Shown: in pieces, positions 1 to 11,878 of the stretch
Numbering within the stretch: position 1 is the stretch's first letter
How the letters are laid out: each line of letters opens with the position of its first letter
Origin: Pestalotiopsis fici W106-1
Taxonomy: Eukaryota > Ascomycota > Sordariomycetes > Amphisphaeriales > Sporocadaceae
DNA: 64,000 bases
Assembly: GCF_000516985.1 (NCBI RefSeq)
Contig: NW_006917091.1
Span: 3,617,022 to 3,681,021 of the forward strand
Reading direction: 5' to 3'
Notes under the pieces: generated by a model
Databases searched by the model: none
The model's input: only the letters and a program-made list of their open reading frames with translations
Told to the model about the DNA's origin: nothing
Program-made: the position numbers and the translations under genes

Positions 1-3000
1 AACTCGAGCTGTTTGGAGTGGTGGGCTTATTAGCTGGGCTGGCGACATTTTTTTTTTTTTTTTCCCTTAATAGATTAATGTAAGAGAGGTGCCGCTTCCT
101 GCTCCTGCCCATGGCGCTGCAACCGCAGTGCCAACAACATTACACCGTCTGTCAGCTAGCTAGGAACAGGTAGGTCGTGGTGGTAGGTACATAACATGAA
201 CCTGAACCTGACTGAATCTGATGCTAGAGGTCCAGCCGTTGCTTGCTGCAAGTGCTTTGTCCACACGGAGCCGCTAATGTAGGTGCCTGTTAGAGACTCA
301 GGTCCAGGTGGACTTGAAAGCGCTCGGCGCTGCACTGGCGCTGGAGCATTTTGGAGAATCCAGGAACCAGACACCAGACTGGAAACGCCCAGATTTGTCG
401 AATCGTTGCCCGCCATTTGGTACATTATTCAGTCACAGTACATGAGGAATAGACTTCAACTATTGGTCACTCACATTACAACGCATAGATAAATTCTTTT
501 TTGTTCTCCTCCAAAAGAAAGGGACCGAATTATCTAGTGTAGACACATCGGCTTGTACTGTTTATACATCTCTAAGTTAGGAGGTACTCAGTTTAAGTTT
601 GACCAGACAGGCCTGCATTCTTTTACGAAGGATCTACTGTAGCACAGACAAACAGTGGATGGAGTAGGTAATCAGAAAACATGAATCCACGTGCGACCAC
701 ATGGGACCTCATGTACAGTGCTTTGTTTCTAGAGCCTCAATGACGCCTTTATCATGTCCCATGTACGATACATGTACAGAAGCAAGAATAGCATATTCTG
801 CAACGTATTAGAATGTCTTATGAATCGAGCACCTTGCTGGCGTTTAGTTGGCGGGTGATGAATGAAGAGTAATCATGACAAGACAGCCGTGGAGCCCAGG
901 AATGTATGACTTGAGCAAAAATCCCGGCACTCACGGGCCCGGCAGCAATTATCCAATATATATTGTTATTCGTATAGAACCATGGATCGACGCATCCTAT
1001 TTTGACCATGTCCGATCAAGGCAGAGGAGAAACGACTCTGACCGGGGAGTGCACAAATCATGGAACCATCGCACATCTTGATAGGCAATATAGGTATTTT
1101 GGAATCACTGCACGTTTGTTCTGCCCTATGCCATGTATCTCCAGTATTCTATGGGGCTCTTGAAGCCGTCAACTGGCTGCAACGTCAGACATTGCGAAGA
1201 TCTGCGGCTGCGTATCGGGTCCGATTCTTCAAGTAGACGAGCGGGAGCACCTCTCTACGCTGCAGCCTCGTGGTTCTTTTGATCGCCTGCAAGTCCACAT
1301 CTTCCACGGACAACCCGTAAACTGGCAGAGCAATTCAATCCGGGTAGAGCCTGGTAGGTCGCATCTAGATCTCTCTACTACCTTCCTCTCCACTGCTGCC
1401 CAAGCCGGCAAAATGTCTTGGCGCTCAGGAACGTGTAGGATTTAGACGAGGGGCAGACTTACGCATTTTTCTGAAACGTCAACTTAGCGGCGCAACCCCC
1501 CTGCTGCGGATTCAACCAGGCCCCCCCTTTGGGCCCCTGTATCAGAACAGGCGGCTTACCTACAGGTCACACTACTTACTACCTGCGGAGCCACACCACA
1601 TTGCCATCCCAACGACACTACGTACACTATTCGTACATAAAAATCACGAAGGCTTGGTCCCAAGAATAGGGATCGCGAGGTCAGTATGCTTGCACATGCG
1701 TCGTCAAGGGCCCAATCAAAAGAGCTTGTGTTTCAAATGCCGCGAATCACCATACAACACGCCATACTCTCCAAACAAAAATGCACGGCAGGCAGAGTCA
1801 GTGGGTTAAGCTTATTGCGCATCTGACCCCGTTCCAACGTCTGACAAGGAACAATCCACTAACTGGGAAACTACTGCGTAAAATTCAGCCTACCTCAAGT
1901 GTTGGTTGGGACTAGCATGCTGAAGACCTCTGCACTAATGTACGTTGGTTGGAAAACCCGTTCAAGATGCATCTCTGTCTCTTCTTTTCATCAACTCGCG
2001 TATCTAGAACAAATGTAGTCGGAGTGACCCGCAACAGCCCGATCGGAATCCTCAGCCTAACTGCTATCTTCAAATGTATTACGTGATTATGCCGCCGTCA
2101 GTGTCCTAAGGCTGCCTAACGACTCTAGGGACTGAGCCGTATCGCTCAAGCAGACCATGCGATTTAAATTGGTGCGCTTGATCAGGTCGCACAATGGGCA
2201 CATTCATCACTAGAACTCACTAGCAGGATTTGCTTGAATAAAACCAATTGTATTAAAGTGATTTTCATGCCCGTTGTGATGCCTCGCCTGAACTACATGG
2301 CCTTCTCGTTTGTCGACTTTGTAAACTATGTAATACTAGGATGATCAGGAGTACCGCCAGCCATGCAATAAATTGTCGAAAACTTGGAGCTCGCATGATT
2401 GGACCAGAAGTCATGGTATCAGAACACGGCCGTGAACCTGTGTGCTGTACACGTTTTGATATCATCTCCAAATCGCTTCTGCAAGAAAATACGCCGGTAC
2501 GGTTTGTAGATAATGGAATCCTAACCACAAAACTTCTATGCTGTCTATCTCTACAGTTAAGTGAGGCATGCAAACAGTTCAGAAGATAAAAGTAGAGAAA
2601 TCACAGAACGCACTATATGTGCCTGGGCACTAGCCGTACCGATCTGTTAGATTCCCGCACCACCATCACCACCACCAGCAAACGAGCTATGTAAGCTCCT
2701 TCCACACAAGATCAATGCAGAGCCCAAACTGAAAACTCTGTTGACCCGAGCAGCAATGTAATAACCCCCAGGATCTCTCCGATTCATTAAGTGATAATAT
2801 TCGCATAAAAGTGAAGAAATCTCCTTCACATCCTCAAGCAAGCTGAGCGATGCAATGGAAAGCCTGCGCGTCAAACCGAAGTAGTGAAAGTCGGTCGACA
2901 CTTGCTGGAGTCATAGGCAAGCCCAGAGGACTCCAGCAGAAGCAAAAATAGGATTAATCATTCAGCAAGGCCGTAGCCTCGTTCAGCGATTAAACTAAAC

Positions 3001-3683
3001 AGAACAGATACTACACTTGATCAAAGCAACTAGAAGTCGAGATTTGTTAGCCTTTGACCATCATATGGAAGCATGTCAGGTCACACAAGGTGGGCCATCA
3101 GTTGCTAGGTAGGGGTTGACTTACAAATGCTAAGAAGAGCTGAAGAGGAAAAAAAGAATTGGGAAACGGGAGGAGGAAGGCTTTGATAAATAGATGTCCG
3201 GAGGGCCCGTGCGCAGTGTTACTGATTGTGAGCGTTTGCAATTCCAGGCAGGCAGCAGCCAGGTACAATGGTACTTACTGATTGTGAGTCACAATGCAAT
3301 TTTTTGATTGGCTGAAAGCTATCCCACGGCAATAGCTCTTTCTGCAGCTCTCCCACGCCAGCAAAAGTCAGTAGGCAACCACGCATTATTCAATATGGCA
3401 TTCAATATCACGGCCGCCGGGCCGGAAGGCACGCGCAGCTCCGGGACCCACCTTTACTAGGAACCGAGACCCGCCTGCCGGAGCCGCTTATGCTTTTGGC
3501 TCGCATGACTAAGCAATATCACTGTGACTTTGTAGTCCACACAGGCCGCCAAAATTACCAGTAGCTGGATTCCACGTTGGCTTTTTGGCTGTTGAGCCCA
3601 ATTCACATCGCAACTCAACTTTGCGGCTTTGTCGCATTCTCTTCTTGTACAAACGCTCAAATTACGTTGTACCCAAAGTCACC
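1..3683. other. Long non-coding stretch before BET2
   Basis: No open frame here resembles a known protein; the longest frames are about 100 codons and overlap each other on opposite strands. A 16-T run lies at 48-63. The 14-bp sequence TTACTGATTGTGAG occurs directly repeated at 3219-3232 and 3275-3288, the second copy running into a Gcn4/CPC1-type TGAGTCA (3285-3291). These lie about 400 bp upstream of BET2 and could belong to its promoter, but that is an inference. I see no terminal repeats or transposase remnants. Confidence 0.6.
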
Positions 3684-4724
3684 ATGTCGAAGCTTGACCA
3701 GCTCCCCGAGGAGCTCCAAATCGCGACCGCCGCCCACGTAAAATACATTCAGAGCCTTGACACCAAGAAGGACGAATACGAGTACTGGTTGACGGAGCAT
3801 CTGCGCATGAACGGTCTCTACTGGGGACTGACAGCTCTTCACCTCCTGCGACATCCCGATGCCCTTCCCCGCGATGAGACAATTGATTTTGTGCTGTCCT
3901 GTCAGCACGAGAGCGGCGGCTTCGGGGCTGCACCTGGCCATGATGCACACATGCTGTCGACCGTGTCTGCCGTCCAAATCCTCGCGCTAGTGGACGGCCT
4001 GGATGAGCTTGACAAGAGGGGCAAGGGAAGGATTACCACAGGCAAATGTGTGTCTTGATGTCCAACGATTCTCCCAACACAAGACTGACGAGCAGCAGTC
4101 ATGGCAGATCTGCAGAATAAGGAGACTGGCACTTTTGCAGGAGATGAATGGGGCGAGGAAGACACGCGTTTCCTGTACGGTGCCCTCAACGCTCTCTCGC
4201 TCCTTGGTCTCCAGCACCTCGTAGATACCGATAAAGCCGTCGATCATATTGTAGCTTGCTCCAACTTCGATGGTGGCTATGGATTGACACCCGGCGCAGA
4301 GTCGCACTCCGGGCAAATATTCACCTGTCTTGCCGCGTTGACCATCGCCGGTCGCATGGACACCGTAGAAAAAGACAAACTCGGTAGGTGGCTGAGCGAA
4401 CGTCAGAAACCGAATGGTGGGTTGAACGGCCGTCCCGAAAAGGACGAAGATGTTTGCTACAGCTGGTGGGTATTGAGCAGCCTGGCAATGATAGGAAAGA
4501 CACACTGGATCGACCGAGACGCCCTTATCAAATTCATTCTCCGATGCCAGGATATGGAACTGGGAGGCATCTCAGACAGGCCTGGCAACATGGTTGATGT
4601 GTGGCATACAGTCTTTGGCCTCACTGGTCTGAGTCTGCTCGGCTACCCTGGTCTTGACACAATTGATCCCGTATATTGCTTACCAAAGTCGACCGTCGAG
4701 CGGACTCTCGGGTCGCACAAATAG
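3684..4724 (+). CDS. BET2: Rab geranylgeranyltransferase (GGTase II) beta subunit
   Basis: Catalytic beta subunit that attaches geranylgeranyl groups to C-terminal cysteines of Rab/Ypt GTPases presented by the escort protein, needed for vesicle transport. Two exons, 3684-4047 and 4099-4724, give 329 residues, the usual family length. The 51-nt intron (GTGTGT..CAG) splits a Phe codon and restores the reading GKF-MADLQ. The prenyltransferase alpha-alpha barrel repeats are visible as Gly-rich motifs ([40 protein letters not shown]). The zinc ligands fall at Asp239, Cys241 (in DEDVCYSWW) and His291 (in [10 protein letters not shown]), one residue off the rat numbering D238/C240/H290, which I recall from the family. 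The start ATG has a good context (gtcaccATGtc). The farnesyl- and GGTase-I beta subunits are longer and lack this match. The identification is firm. Confidence 0.95.
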
Positions 4725-5354
4725 CTCTAGCGAAGAGTCGGCGATGGGGTAGCCCGGCAGCAGCATCAACCATGTATGACCCTACAGAACACGGTATCTG
4801 ATGCGCTGAATCATTCATCACCGTCCTCACAATGACTTGTACCACGGAGACATGTATCTCTTGCAATCTAATAACCTCGTTGCATACTTCCAATGGCTTC
4901 CAGGATACAAGGCAAGAGCAAATAAATCAGTTTTGTTTCCACTAGATCTCGCTTTCTGTAGCGTCTTGGATCGCGAGAAACATGGCGTACATGTATAATT
5001 ATCCTTCGGTGCTTCAAATTGGGGAATTGCCGAAGCGAGACAGCAGGATCTTTGGGTGGCTGCGAATACTAGGAGTTGAACACGGCTTCTGCCAAAATAA
5101 ACAAAAGAAATAAACTCAATAGAAACAAAACAAGAAATCAACTATTTTCCCCGCAGCCTGATAATACTTGATGCTATGTGAGTGTGTACTTTTGACTTGT
5201 TGCTTCGTGTGTATGGTTTTATGTAATATCAGATCTAACAGGTATGGGTTGCTATATGTTGTCCTAATGTTACTTCTAAGTTATTCTCTTGTTAGGTAGT
5301 CACCTCAATCCACGTTTCATCGGAATCCTCTCCTTTCTTTCTTATTTTTCTTGG
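4725..5354. other. Convergent intergenic region
   Basis: Lies between the 3' ends of BET2 and the first MFS gene. It is AT-rich and presumably holds both 3' UTRs. No frame or repeat worth naming was seen. Confidence 0.5.
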
Positions 5355-7309
5355 CTAATCATACTCGTTTTTGGTAGCAACTATTGGATCATAAGCTGAC
5401 TCCAAGACTCGCTGTTGTGCCTCCTCCTCTTCTGCTGCTTCATCAGGAAGCAGGCTGCACTTGCGCAATTGCTTGCCCTTGCAGACCAGGATAGCGATTA
5501 GCACGCATGAGAAGAGGGTACAGAACGAAGCGATGCCCCAGACCCAATTGATTCCTACCCTCAAAGTCCAGGGCGCATAGAAGAACTGAATGGCCACGGT
5601 GAAAGCGACGCGGTACACGTTGAGAGCAGTGCCCACCTCTTGTGGATGACTCTTGAAAACCTCAATGACATAGTTTACCGCGGGCGAGATACACGCAGTC
5701 GCACCAAAGACAATCATGCCTTCGGCTACTGCAAGCACCATGTAATGGAGATGGTAAAAGACGGCTGCGCCAAACAGCCCTAGACCGATGGGTTCGACGA
5801 TGAGACCTGGAAACCACGCGGTGTGTAGCCTGTACTCTGGATGCCATATACCGCGGCGCCGTGTCTTGATCCATAGAGGCAAACGGTCGTTGATCAGTAT
5901 ACCATAGCCAACTCCGATCAGGGATCCAATCCAGGCCGAGAAGTAGAAATAGCCAGTGGCATTGGACGAGAATCCAAATCCTCCCATGTTACGTGGCGTG
6001 ACCAGAATAATGGGTATCTGGACTCCAGCCATGACGAACCAACCGTAATTGATCAGGTTGTATACACCTGCTAACACGCAGATAGGACTGACAAAGACCT
6101 TGGCGAAGACAGTATACGACATTTTCTATGCTCGTGAGCAATTACATCACTCGTCACTTACTTTTATTCTTGGAGATCGAAAGGCTTACAATATTGGCCA
6201 TCTTGCCAGGCGCAGCAACGCGCGTGCCTGGGAAAAACAAAGCACATCGCCTGCCGATCCATGTTCTGGGTATGGGAGATGACGATGGTGGCCTGTTGTT
6301 AACTCTGTCCCAGCCAGTTTCCTCGCCCAAGATGAAGAAGAGGATAGCCGAGAGGCCGTTTGCAGCAACCGTCCACCAAAAGCAGATTGGCCAACTGTGG
6401 TACTGAACTATGAACGCAGAGAAAGTCGGTCCCGCCACTGACGAGACCATGTAAATGGTGGAATATATGGCAAAGGCCCTCCCGCGCTGGTGGAGAAAGA
6501 AGACCTGAGCAATCACACCAGCAGAAAACACCTGTGTCGTAGGACAAAACAACCCGGCAATGGCACGGGATGCGCAGAATGAGTTGAACGAGCCGGGCCC
6601 AGTGCTCAGCGACGACCAAATGGATGTCGCCACCACGGCGATTTCGCTCCAGAAGCAGCACGACATGACGCCAAACACTCGCACAGCAGCCACGAGCAAG
6701 ACGGGCCCAACCACGATACCTCCCAGTACGGCAGAGATCTCACGCAATTAGCTTCCTCCTTTTACGTGTATATCGACTGAAACAGCTCACCGAGTAGGAA
6801 GACTGCTCTGGGGTAATACCAAAGTCTTCTGCTTGCGCGGGAATTGCGAGTACATTCGCCACGGCAGTCGCAGTCCCAATAAAGGTTCCTTTTGGTTCGA
6901 AAAGTATTAGTAGCAAGCAATATATTCGTCAGTCAATGTCTTCTCTTTTCTACATGATCCGTATTATTGTGATGGAATTCCAACTTGAACTTTCTCTCTT
7001 CGCCATGGGAGTCAAGACATACCAAAGCACATGATTCCAAAAATGGCAACCTTTTTCGACATGGGCCAGTTCTTCACGAGTGTCAGCGTAGCAGAGACGA
7101 TTCTGATTATACTCTATACATACCAATGGATCGCGTGGATCATCTGAGGGCTGTGGTACCAGTTCTATACCTTCGTTAGAGTATTTAAGGTTTGTCTTTC
7201 GTCTATTTTGAGCATCGCTGGGTCGCTTGGTGGTTTCGCTCGCCAGGGACAGCCCACGTTCGGCATCATCCCCCTGAGCATGATCCAAATGATATTCAGG
7301 AGCTGACAT
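5355..7309 (-). CDS. MFS transporter, DHA1-like (drug:H+ antiporter type)
   Basis: Predicted 12-helix plasma-membrane transporter of 550 residues. Five exons read 7309-7124, 7071-7023, 6888-6791, 6738-6190 and 6125-5355. The introns are 52, 134, 52 and 64 nt; the third ends in an unusual GAG acceptor, so the exon 3/4 border is the least sure. The cytosolic N-terminus ends in the family signature DPRDPLNWP just before helix 1. HQRGRAF matches the loop 2-3 region, and FILGEETGWDR the end of helix 6 before the long central loop, which carries the FFPGTR motif common in fungal DHA1 proteins. The second half keeps GYGILINDRLPLW. The ATG at 7309 is the first in frame. The substrate is unknown. It lies 0.96 kb from the divergent allophanate-hydrolase-domain gene and may export or import a compound of that group; this is only positional inference. 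Confidence 0.85.
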
Positions 7310-8268
7310 TTTGTCTTTCTCGTTCAAATTGGCTTTCTAGGATAGCAGGACCCCAATGCATCCATTTGTACCGCAAAGCATTTATTTACGAATCTCATGA
7401 TGTCTGCCTATTTATATTGACCATATAGTGCGGCAGGCCCCTCAACTACTCCGCACAATAGACAAAGTATAATCTTTGCTGACTCCGTGGTAAAGGAAAA
7501 AGAACCGTGGCTAATTCTGCCGTGGTGCGGGCGGCCCAAAACTTGGGGACGAAAACAATCCGTCACGATGGAATGATTCAGACTAGACTCGATTTGCGCC
7601 ATTGGGGCTGTCGACGGTGGAGAGTAAACATGTTTCTTCCGTTCTGTAGATCACCAACTCGCACCTCGCTTGTAATGTAGGGGATCTTGAATATTATGAA
7701 TTCATGAAATTACGCCCAGCCAACTAGACCAATGCCCACTCACAATCCATACACTCTGATCGCGTAAGCCAGTGGAGGCAAATAATGGATATATATTTTA
7801 CGACATCGATGGCTTCTCCAATTCAGGAGGCATTTCCGCCTCGATTAGGAATGGTATCATCGTTTATCAGACTCTCCCTTGTACGGCAAATCGTCTTATT
7901 GCGGTGTCTTCCGGTTCTCGGGTGCTCTACCCGACGGCTTAGTCCGCCATAATATATCCACAGGGGACCCAATTACAATTTACTCCTTTGATATACAGCT
8001 TGGCATCTGGGGGGTTTATTCCCTGTGAAGCGAGTAGGTTATTTCATGGCATAACGTTTCCTGCCGACCCCCAGTGGCAACGATAAAAGCTTGTGTGCCC
8101 GACTATAATAGTGTTTTACCTAGGAAGGTGGCGTTTCCTTGCTAGAATAGCTCTCCTCACAAGCGGCAGCGTTATTTTCCCCCTAGACAAAGGGGCCAGC
8201 GCCATTGACAAAACCACGGCAAAGAGCTACGGGTAGCTAGCTTGCTTATTCTTTTTTAGCGCTCGACT
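7310..8268. other. Divergent promoter region, MFS / AHC-domain gene
   Basis: Non-coding region between two divergent starts. It is fairly AT-rich. A GATAA-type core occurs near 8082, but single GATA cores are frequent by chance. The DR-IR-DR element of the 11.5 kb promoter is not repeated here. Confidence 0.5.
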
Positions 8269-8685
8269 ATGGACCCGAATTCCATTGACATCGCCGTGGT
8301 GGGCGCCCATCTGAGCGGCTTCCCGCTGAATAAGGATTTGACTTCCCGAGGCGCCATCCTCCTCCAGACCACATCGACCTCGGCCTCGTACCGCCTCTTT
8401 GTGCTGTCCAACAGCTTTCCTCGGAAACCCGGCCTGTGCCGGGCGCTCAACCACGAAGACAGCGGCGCCATCGAGGTTGAGATTTGGCGTCTGCCCAAGT
8501 CCGAAGTGGGCAGCTTCATTGAGACCGTCCCCTCGCCCCTCGGCATTGGCACCATTGAGCTAAAGGACGGCACATGGGTCAAGGGCTTCATCTGTGAGCC
8601 TTATGCGATGCAAGGGGCAACCGAGATTACTGAGTCTGGCGGTTGGAGAGCCTACACGGATAGCCTGGATACGCCGACTATTTAG
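8269..8685 (+). CDS. Stand-alone allophanate hydrolase C-terminal domain protein
   Basis: A single exon of 138 residues that corresponds over its length to the C-terminal (gamma-glutamylcyclotransferase-like fold) domain of allophanate hydrolase. The amidase half that splits allophanate is absent. Diagnostic stretches are VVGAHLSGFPLN near the N-terminus, SYRLFVL, PGLCRA, PSPLGIGTIELKDG, VKGFICEPYA, and the ending TESGGWRAY. From published work on the yeast enzyme, this domain acts on the N-carboxylated product of the amidase step; whether the free domain does a related decarboxylation is not known. It is flanked by an MFS transporter and the convergent AtuA-DUF4387 gene, whose stop lies 280 bp away. 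The short length is not caused by a visible break: upstream there is no amidase signature in any frame, so I read it as a true single-domain gene rather than a remnant. Confidence 0.85.
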   Translation: MDPNSIDIAVVGAHLSGFPLNKDLTSRGAILLQTTSTSASYRLFVLSNSFPRKPGLCRALNHEDSGAIEVEIWRLPKSEVGSFIETVPSPLGIGTIELKDGTWVKGFICEPYAMQGATEITESGGWRAYTDSLDTPTI

Positions 8686-8965
8686 GGCACCAGTATCAAG
8701 CAATTGTAAGTTTCTTGGCATCTTTGCGATATTTTGCGCGCTGACCGTTATGTGAGATATTCTTTTCTTTGCGGCGGTATCTTTGGGGACTTTAATGATT
8801 CACGAATTCTTACACGCCTTGACGATATACTCTGCTTAGTCATGCATGCATTCGTCATATTCAATTTTGTATTGATGATTGCGAATAGAAGTCTTACGTA
8901 CGCCAAATATCATTAGTTCAAATTGATTGATAGTGACTGCAACTCCAAGGTGAATCTCTCGCATA

Positions 8966-11093
8966 TTACACGAGTAGCTCCATGTTGAAGAGCGGCAGAT
9001 ACTGCTGTGATCCATGAACATCATTCTCCATAAAGCCGCCAGCAGCGACAGCTCGGCCCCCACGGATTCTCGGGATGGTGAATTTGAAAGCAAGCGCCAC
9101 ATCGAAGAAGCCGCACCAAATAATTTGATCTACTTGCAAGCCAAATGCCGCCGCCACCGATTCCTGGCTGAGCATACCAGAGCTCTTGACCCTGGCATAG
9201 ATATCTTCGGACTCGAATATGACGTCAAAGGTAATCTCGTAAGGCCCAGCGTTCTTGGAGCGAAGGACACTCGCCAGATCGCCGAGCTTGGCTGGTGTCG
9301 AGCTGACTTGATTTGACACGGAAGCTGGTCTCGGGACCTTGGTGGCATTATTTGCGCTCAAGTTGACTGCCTGCTTCTTTGGTGAAGATGATGGTTGTGT
9401 TGCTGATAGCCTCTTGCCACGGCCAACCACCTCTACGCGGTGTTTAATCATCAGCCTTTCTCCAGCGCTGTCGATGGCTGGAGCTGATGATGTTCTTGGC
9501 GTGGGGTGAAGACGTTCTTCACCGGGTTGCAATTCCATCAAATGATATACTGAGAACTCTGCGCATGGACCTGCCTCTACTTCAAGCTTCCCGCCTATGC
9601 CAAATGCAAAGTTTCCCGATGTGGCCTTTTGATTCTTGTACGGGCCGTGCTGGTGTCATCAGTATGCTTGTCTCTCTGAGATAATATGCACCGGGAGTTC
9701 AACTCACCATCGTCGCAATTCTAGCTGTGGAGGCAATCGAGGTGGCCAATGCCTGCGTGTCGGCAAGAGCTTCACCAACGAGGAATATCTCATCAGTGTT
9801 GCGCCCATGCACATGGAAATCTACCTTCCATCGCTCTGAAGTGTCGACATGCTGAATGCCTACGTATTCCTTGATTCTGGCAATCAATTGATCAATTTGA
9901 CTGATTAGAATGGCTGCAACAAGTTAGTAATGCCACAGTATTGTTTTCTCTGGGTGTCTTACGGTCTCGGATGCTTCCCATAAACATGGTACGATATCCC
10001 ACCACCAGCGCTGCCTCAAGCTTCACCGTGTAAGGGAGGTCGTCGTCTTCTGAGAAGTGAAAGGAGCTCCCCAAGACCCTAACTGTCCTGTCGTCGCTCA
10101 TTTGCATGTACTTTGACCGGCTGAGATCCAAATAACCGCCAGGCCCGTGAAGGATGTCAGGTCTTGTCTTCTCATACAAGGTATGGGCTGCAACGGACAA
10201 TGTGGTACAGGCGGCCGCGGGATCCAGTGGTGAGATATCGAACTCGCCAGTGGAGTATAGTGTTCCAACAGCACCGTGACTCTTTGGTTTGGCACACTGC
10301 CCACCACATTCCATAATCTTTCCTAAATGTGTAAATGCTCCGTATATTTTCTGCTTCTCGTCCCGGGAGGCATTATGTAGCTGCGCCTGCGAGTTAAATG
10401 CAGCATAGGCGACATATGGAGATGGATCATATGCCCGACCCCCGACAATGATATCAAAGTCTGGATTCTCGATCATGGCGTCGACGAAAGGCTCGGGGCC
10501 TAGTTGAGCAACAATATTTGACGATTCCTCAATATCTTCTTCGGTCAACTGAGGCACATATCTGCCACAGCCACTAATCTGGCCATTCCTCAGTCGTTCT
10601 TTCACCAAAGTCTTGTCGATGCCGGCAAATATCGCTATTGTCTTGAGCTGCACGTCCCTTAACGAAATGTCGCATTAGCTTGGTGACGACAAACCACAAG
10701 TGAATCATGTATCACTTACGTATACTCATCTGCTGACATGATCTCTTTGATTACAGCCATAATTTCTTGCACATGCGTGTCGCTGCCGTCGCCACCCGCG
10801 GAACTGAACATGAGGGGAACCCGGAACTGAATCACGAGTCGGACCAACTTGGTCAAGTCTCTTGCGTATGCCGCCGGAGGACATGTCATGATTCCAAGGG
10901 CCAGTTTCTCAGGTCCGCTGTCGGTTGATCCCGAATCTAGGATGATGGCTGTTGGTGTGCCGCTGGGGACGAGTCGAGAGAGAGCTGCAGCAGTTTGTTG
11001 CTCATTGAAGCCATAGCCAAGCATTCCGACGGGTGTTACGATGTTGCATATTGGCTCGGGCGGGTGGCTCTCCTGAGCGTCCAATAAAGGCAT
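8966..11093 (-). CDS. AtuA-like (DUF1446) protein fused to DUF4387
   Basis: Four exons (11093-10720, 10657-9963, 9913-9708, 9649-8966) give 652 residues. Introns are 62, 49 and 58 nt, all GT..AG and phase-consistent. Residues 1 to about 490 match the acyclic terpene utilisation AtuA/DUF1446 family. Seen are SSAGGDGSDTHV, FAGIDKTLVKERL, DIIVGGRAYDPSPYVAY, HLGKIMECGGQCAKP, HGPGGYLDLS, GNFAFGIGGK, GPCAEFSVYHLMELQPGEE. A Ser/Lys-rich linker follows, then a DUF4387 domain from about 547 to the end (LRSKNAGPYEITFDV, FFDVALAFKFTIPR). In bacteria these two domains are usually separate neighbouring genes of catabolic operons; no reaction has been established, as far as I know. The start (ATG 11093) is the first ATG after an in-frame leader lacking one. 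It shares a divergent promoter with the next MFS gene, suggesting co-regulation. Confidence 0.9.
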
Positions 11094-11878
11094 TTTAAAA
11101 AGCAAAGAATATGGTTGTTTGTTTGTTTTCTTCAGGGAGATCTCTGCTTCAAGGATTCTGACTTTGTGTTCGCTGCTCTCATCATTACTTATATATAATC
11201 CCAAAGACAAAAAAACCTTTTTCAGAGGTATCCTAGTCTAATGTATTCTATTTTAGAACATAATAGGGCTGGCAGGATCATAATTCATCACGGCGCGGAC
11301 TTTACTTCTATAGCCAATTGAGGTTTATGGTGGGTCGGAGTATTGGTTTATTCTCCGTGGCGCCGTGCCAAGAGATGAATCTAGCTCCGCCCCGTGCCAA
11401 GCCGATCGTATAGCATAAAACATACAGGAACCGTCAGCAAAGAATTGTTCTGCCTGGAGTTCTTTAGTTGAATATACCAATGATCAGCCTATTTGTTCCC
11501 CGACTTGAACAAGTTGACGCGGCGTGGCTTGTGCTTCTAAGGGCGGCGGAGTACTGCTGTGTTGTATGACTAGCTGACCCTGTCAGCCAGATACTGCTGT
11601 GTTGTATGATCCTTTTGGATGAAAGTACCATATTCGTGTATTATACTGAGATTCAAAGTTTTCTCTATGGGCTGTGTATAGGATGTCCTCAATTTGATAG
11701 ATGGACATAAATGGTTGCGTTTCTCCCGTTGAATAAATTCATTCATCATCAGATCACAACTGCCCCTTTCAATTGCATCTTGCTACGGCTTGTCTCTCAG
11801 CAAACTTATAGTTCACCAATTCTTCCAAATTATTATATACTACATACCTCGCAGTGTCCAGAAACGAAGTACGACAAA
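11094..11878. promoter_or_regulatory. Shared divergent promoter of AtuA-DUF4387 and MFS genes
   Basis: The 785-bp region separates two head-to-head genes. It contains the repeat/palindrome element described separately at 11552-11609, about 270 bp from the MFS start and 460 bp from the AtuA start. No other gene is visible in it. Confidence 0.6.
11552..11609. promoter_or_regulatory. Direct repeats flanking a palindrome (candidate operator)
   Basis: The 18-mer TACTGCTGTGTTGTATGA occurs exactly at 11552-11569 and 11592-11609. Between them lies a perfect inverted repeat, GCTGAC-CCT-GTCAGC, at 11573-11587. The layout repeat-palindrome-repeat spans 58 bp in the middle of a divergent promoter. The sequence is directly visible; binding of a pathway regulator is inferred. 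Confidence 0.6.

Noticed and set aside
1..3683. Possible degenerate transposon
   Set aside because: No terminal repeats, target duplications or transposase/reverse transcriptase fragments could be identified by eye.
6126..6161. 36-nt intron in the first MFS gene using GTAAGT at 6161
   Set aside because: Phase does not match the next exon. A GTAAGC donor at 6189 gives a 64-nt intron in the right phase.
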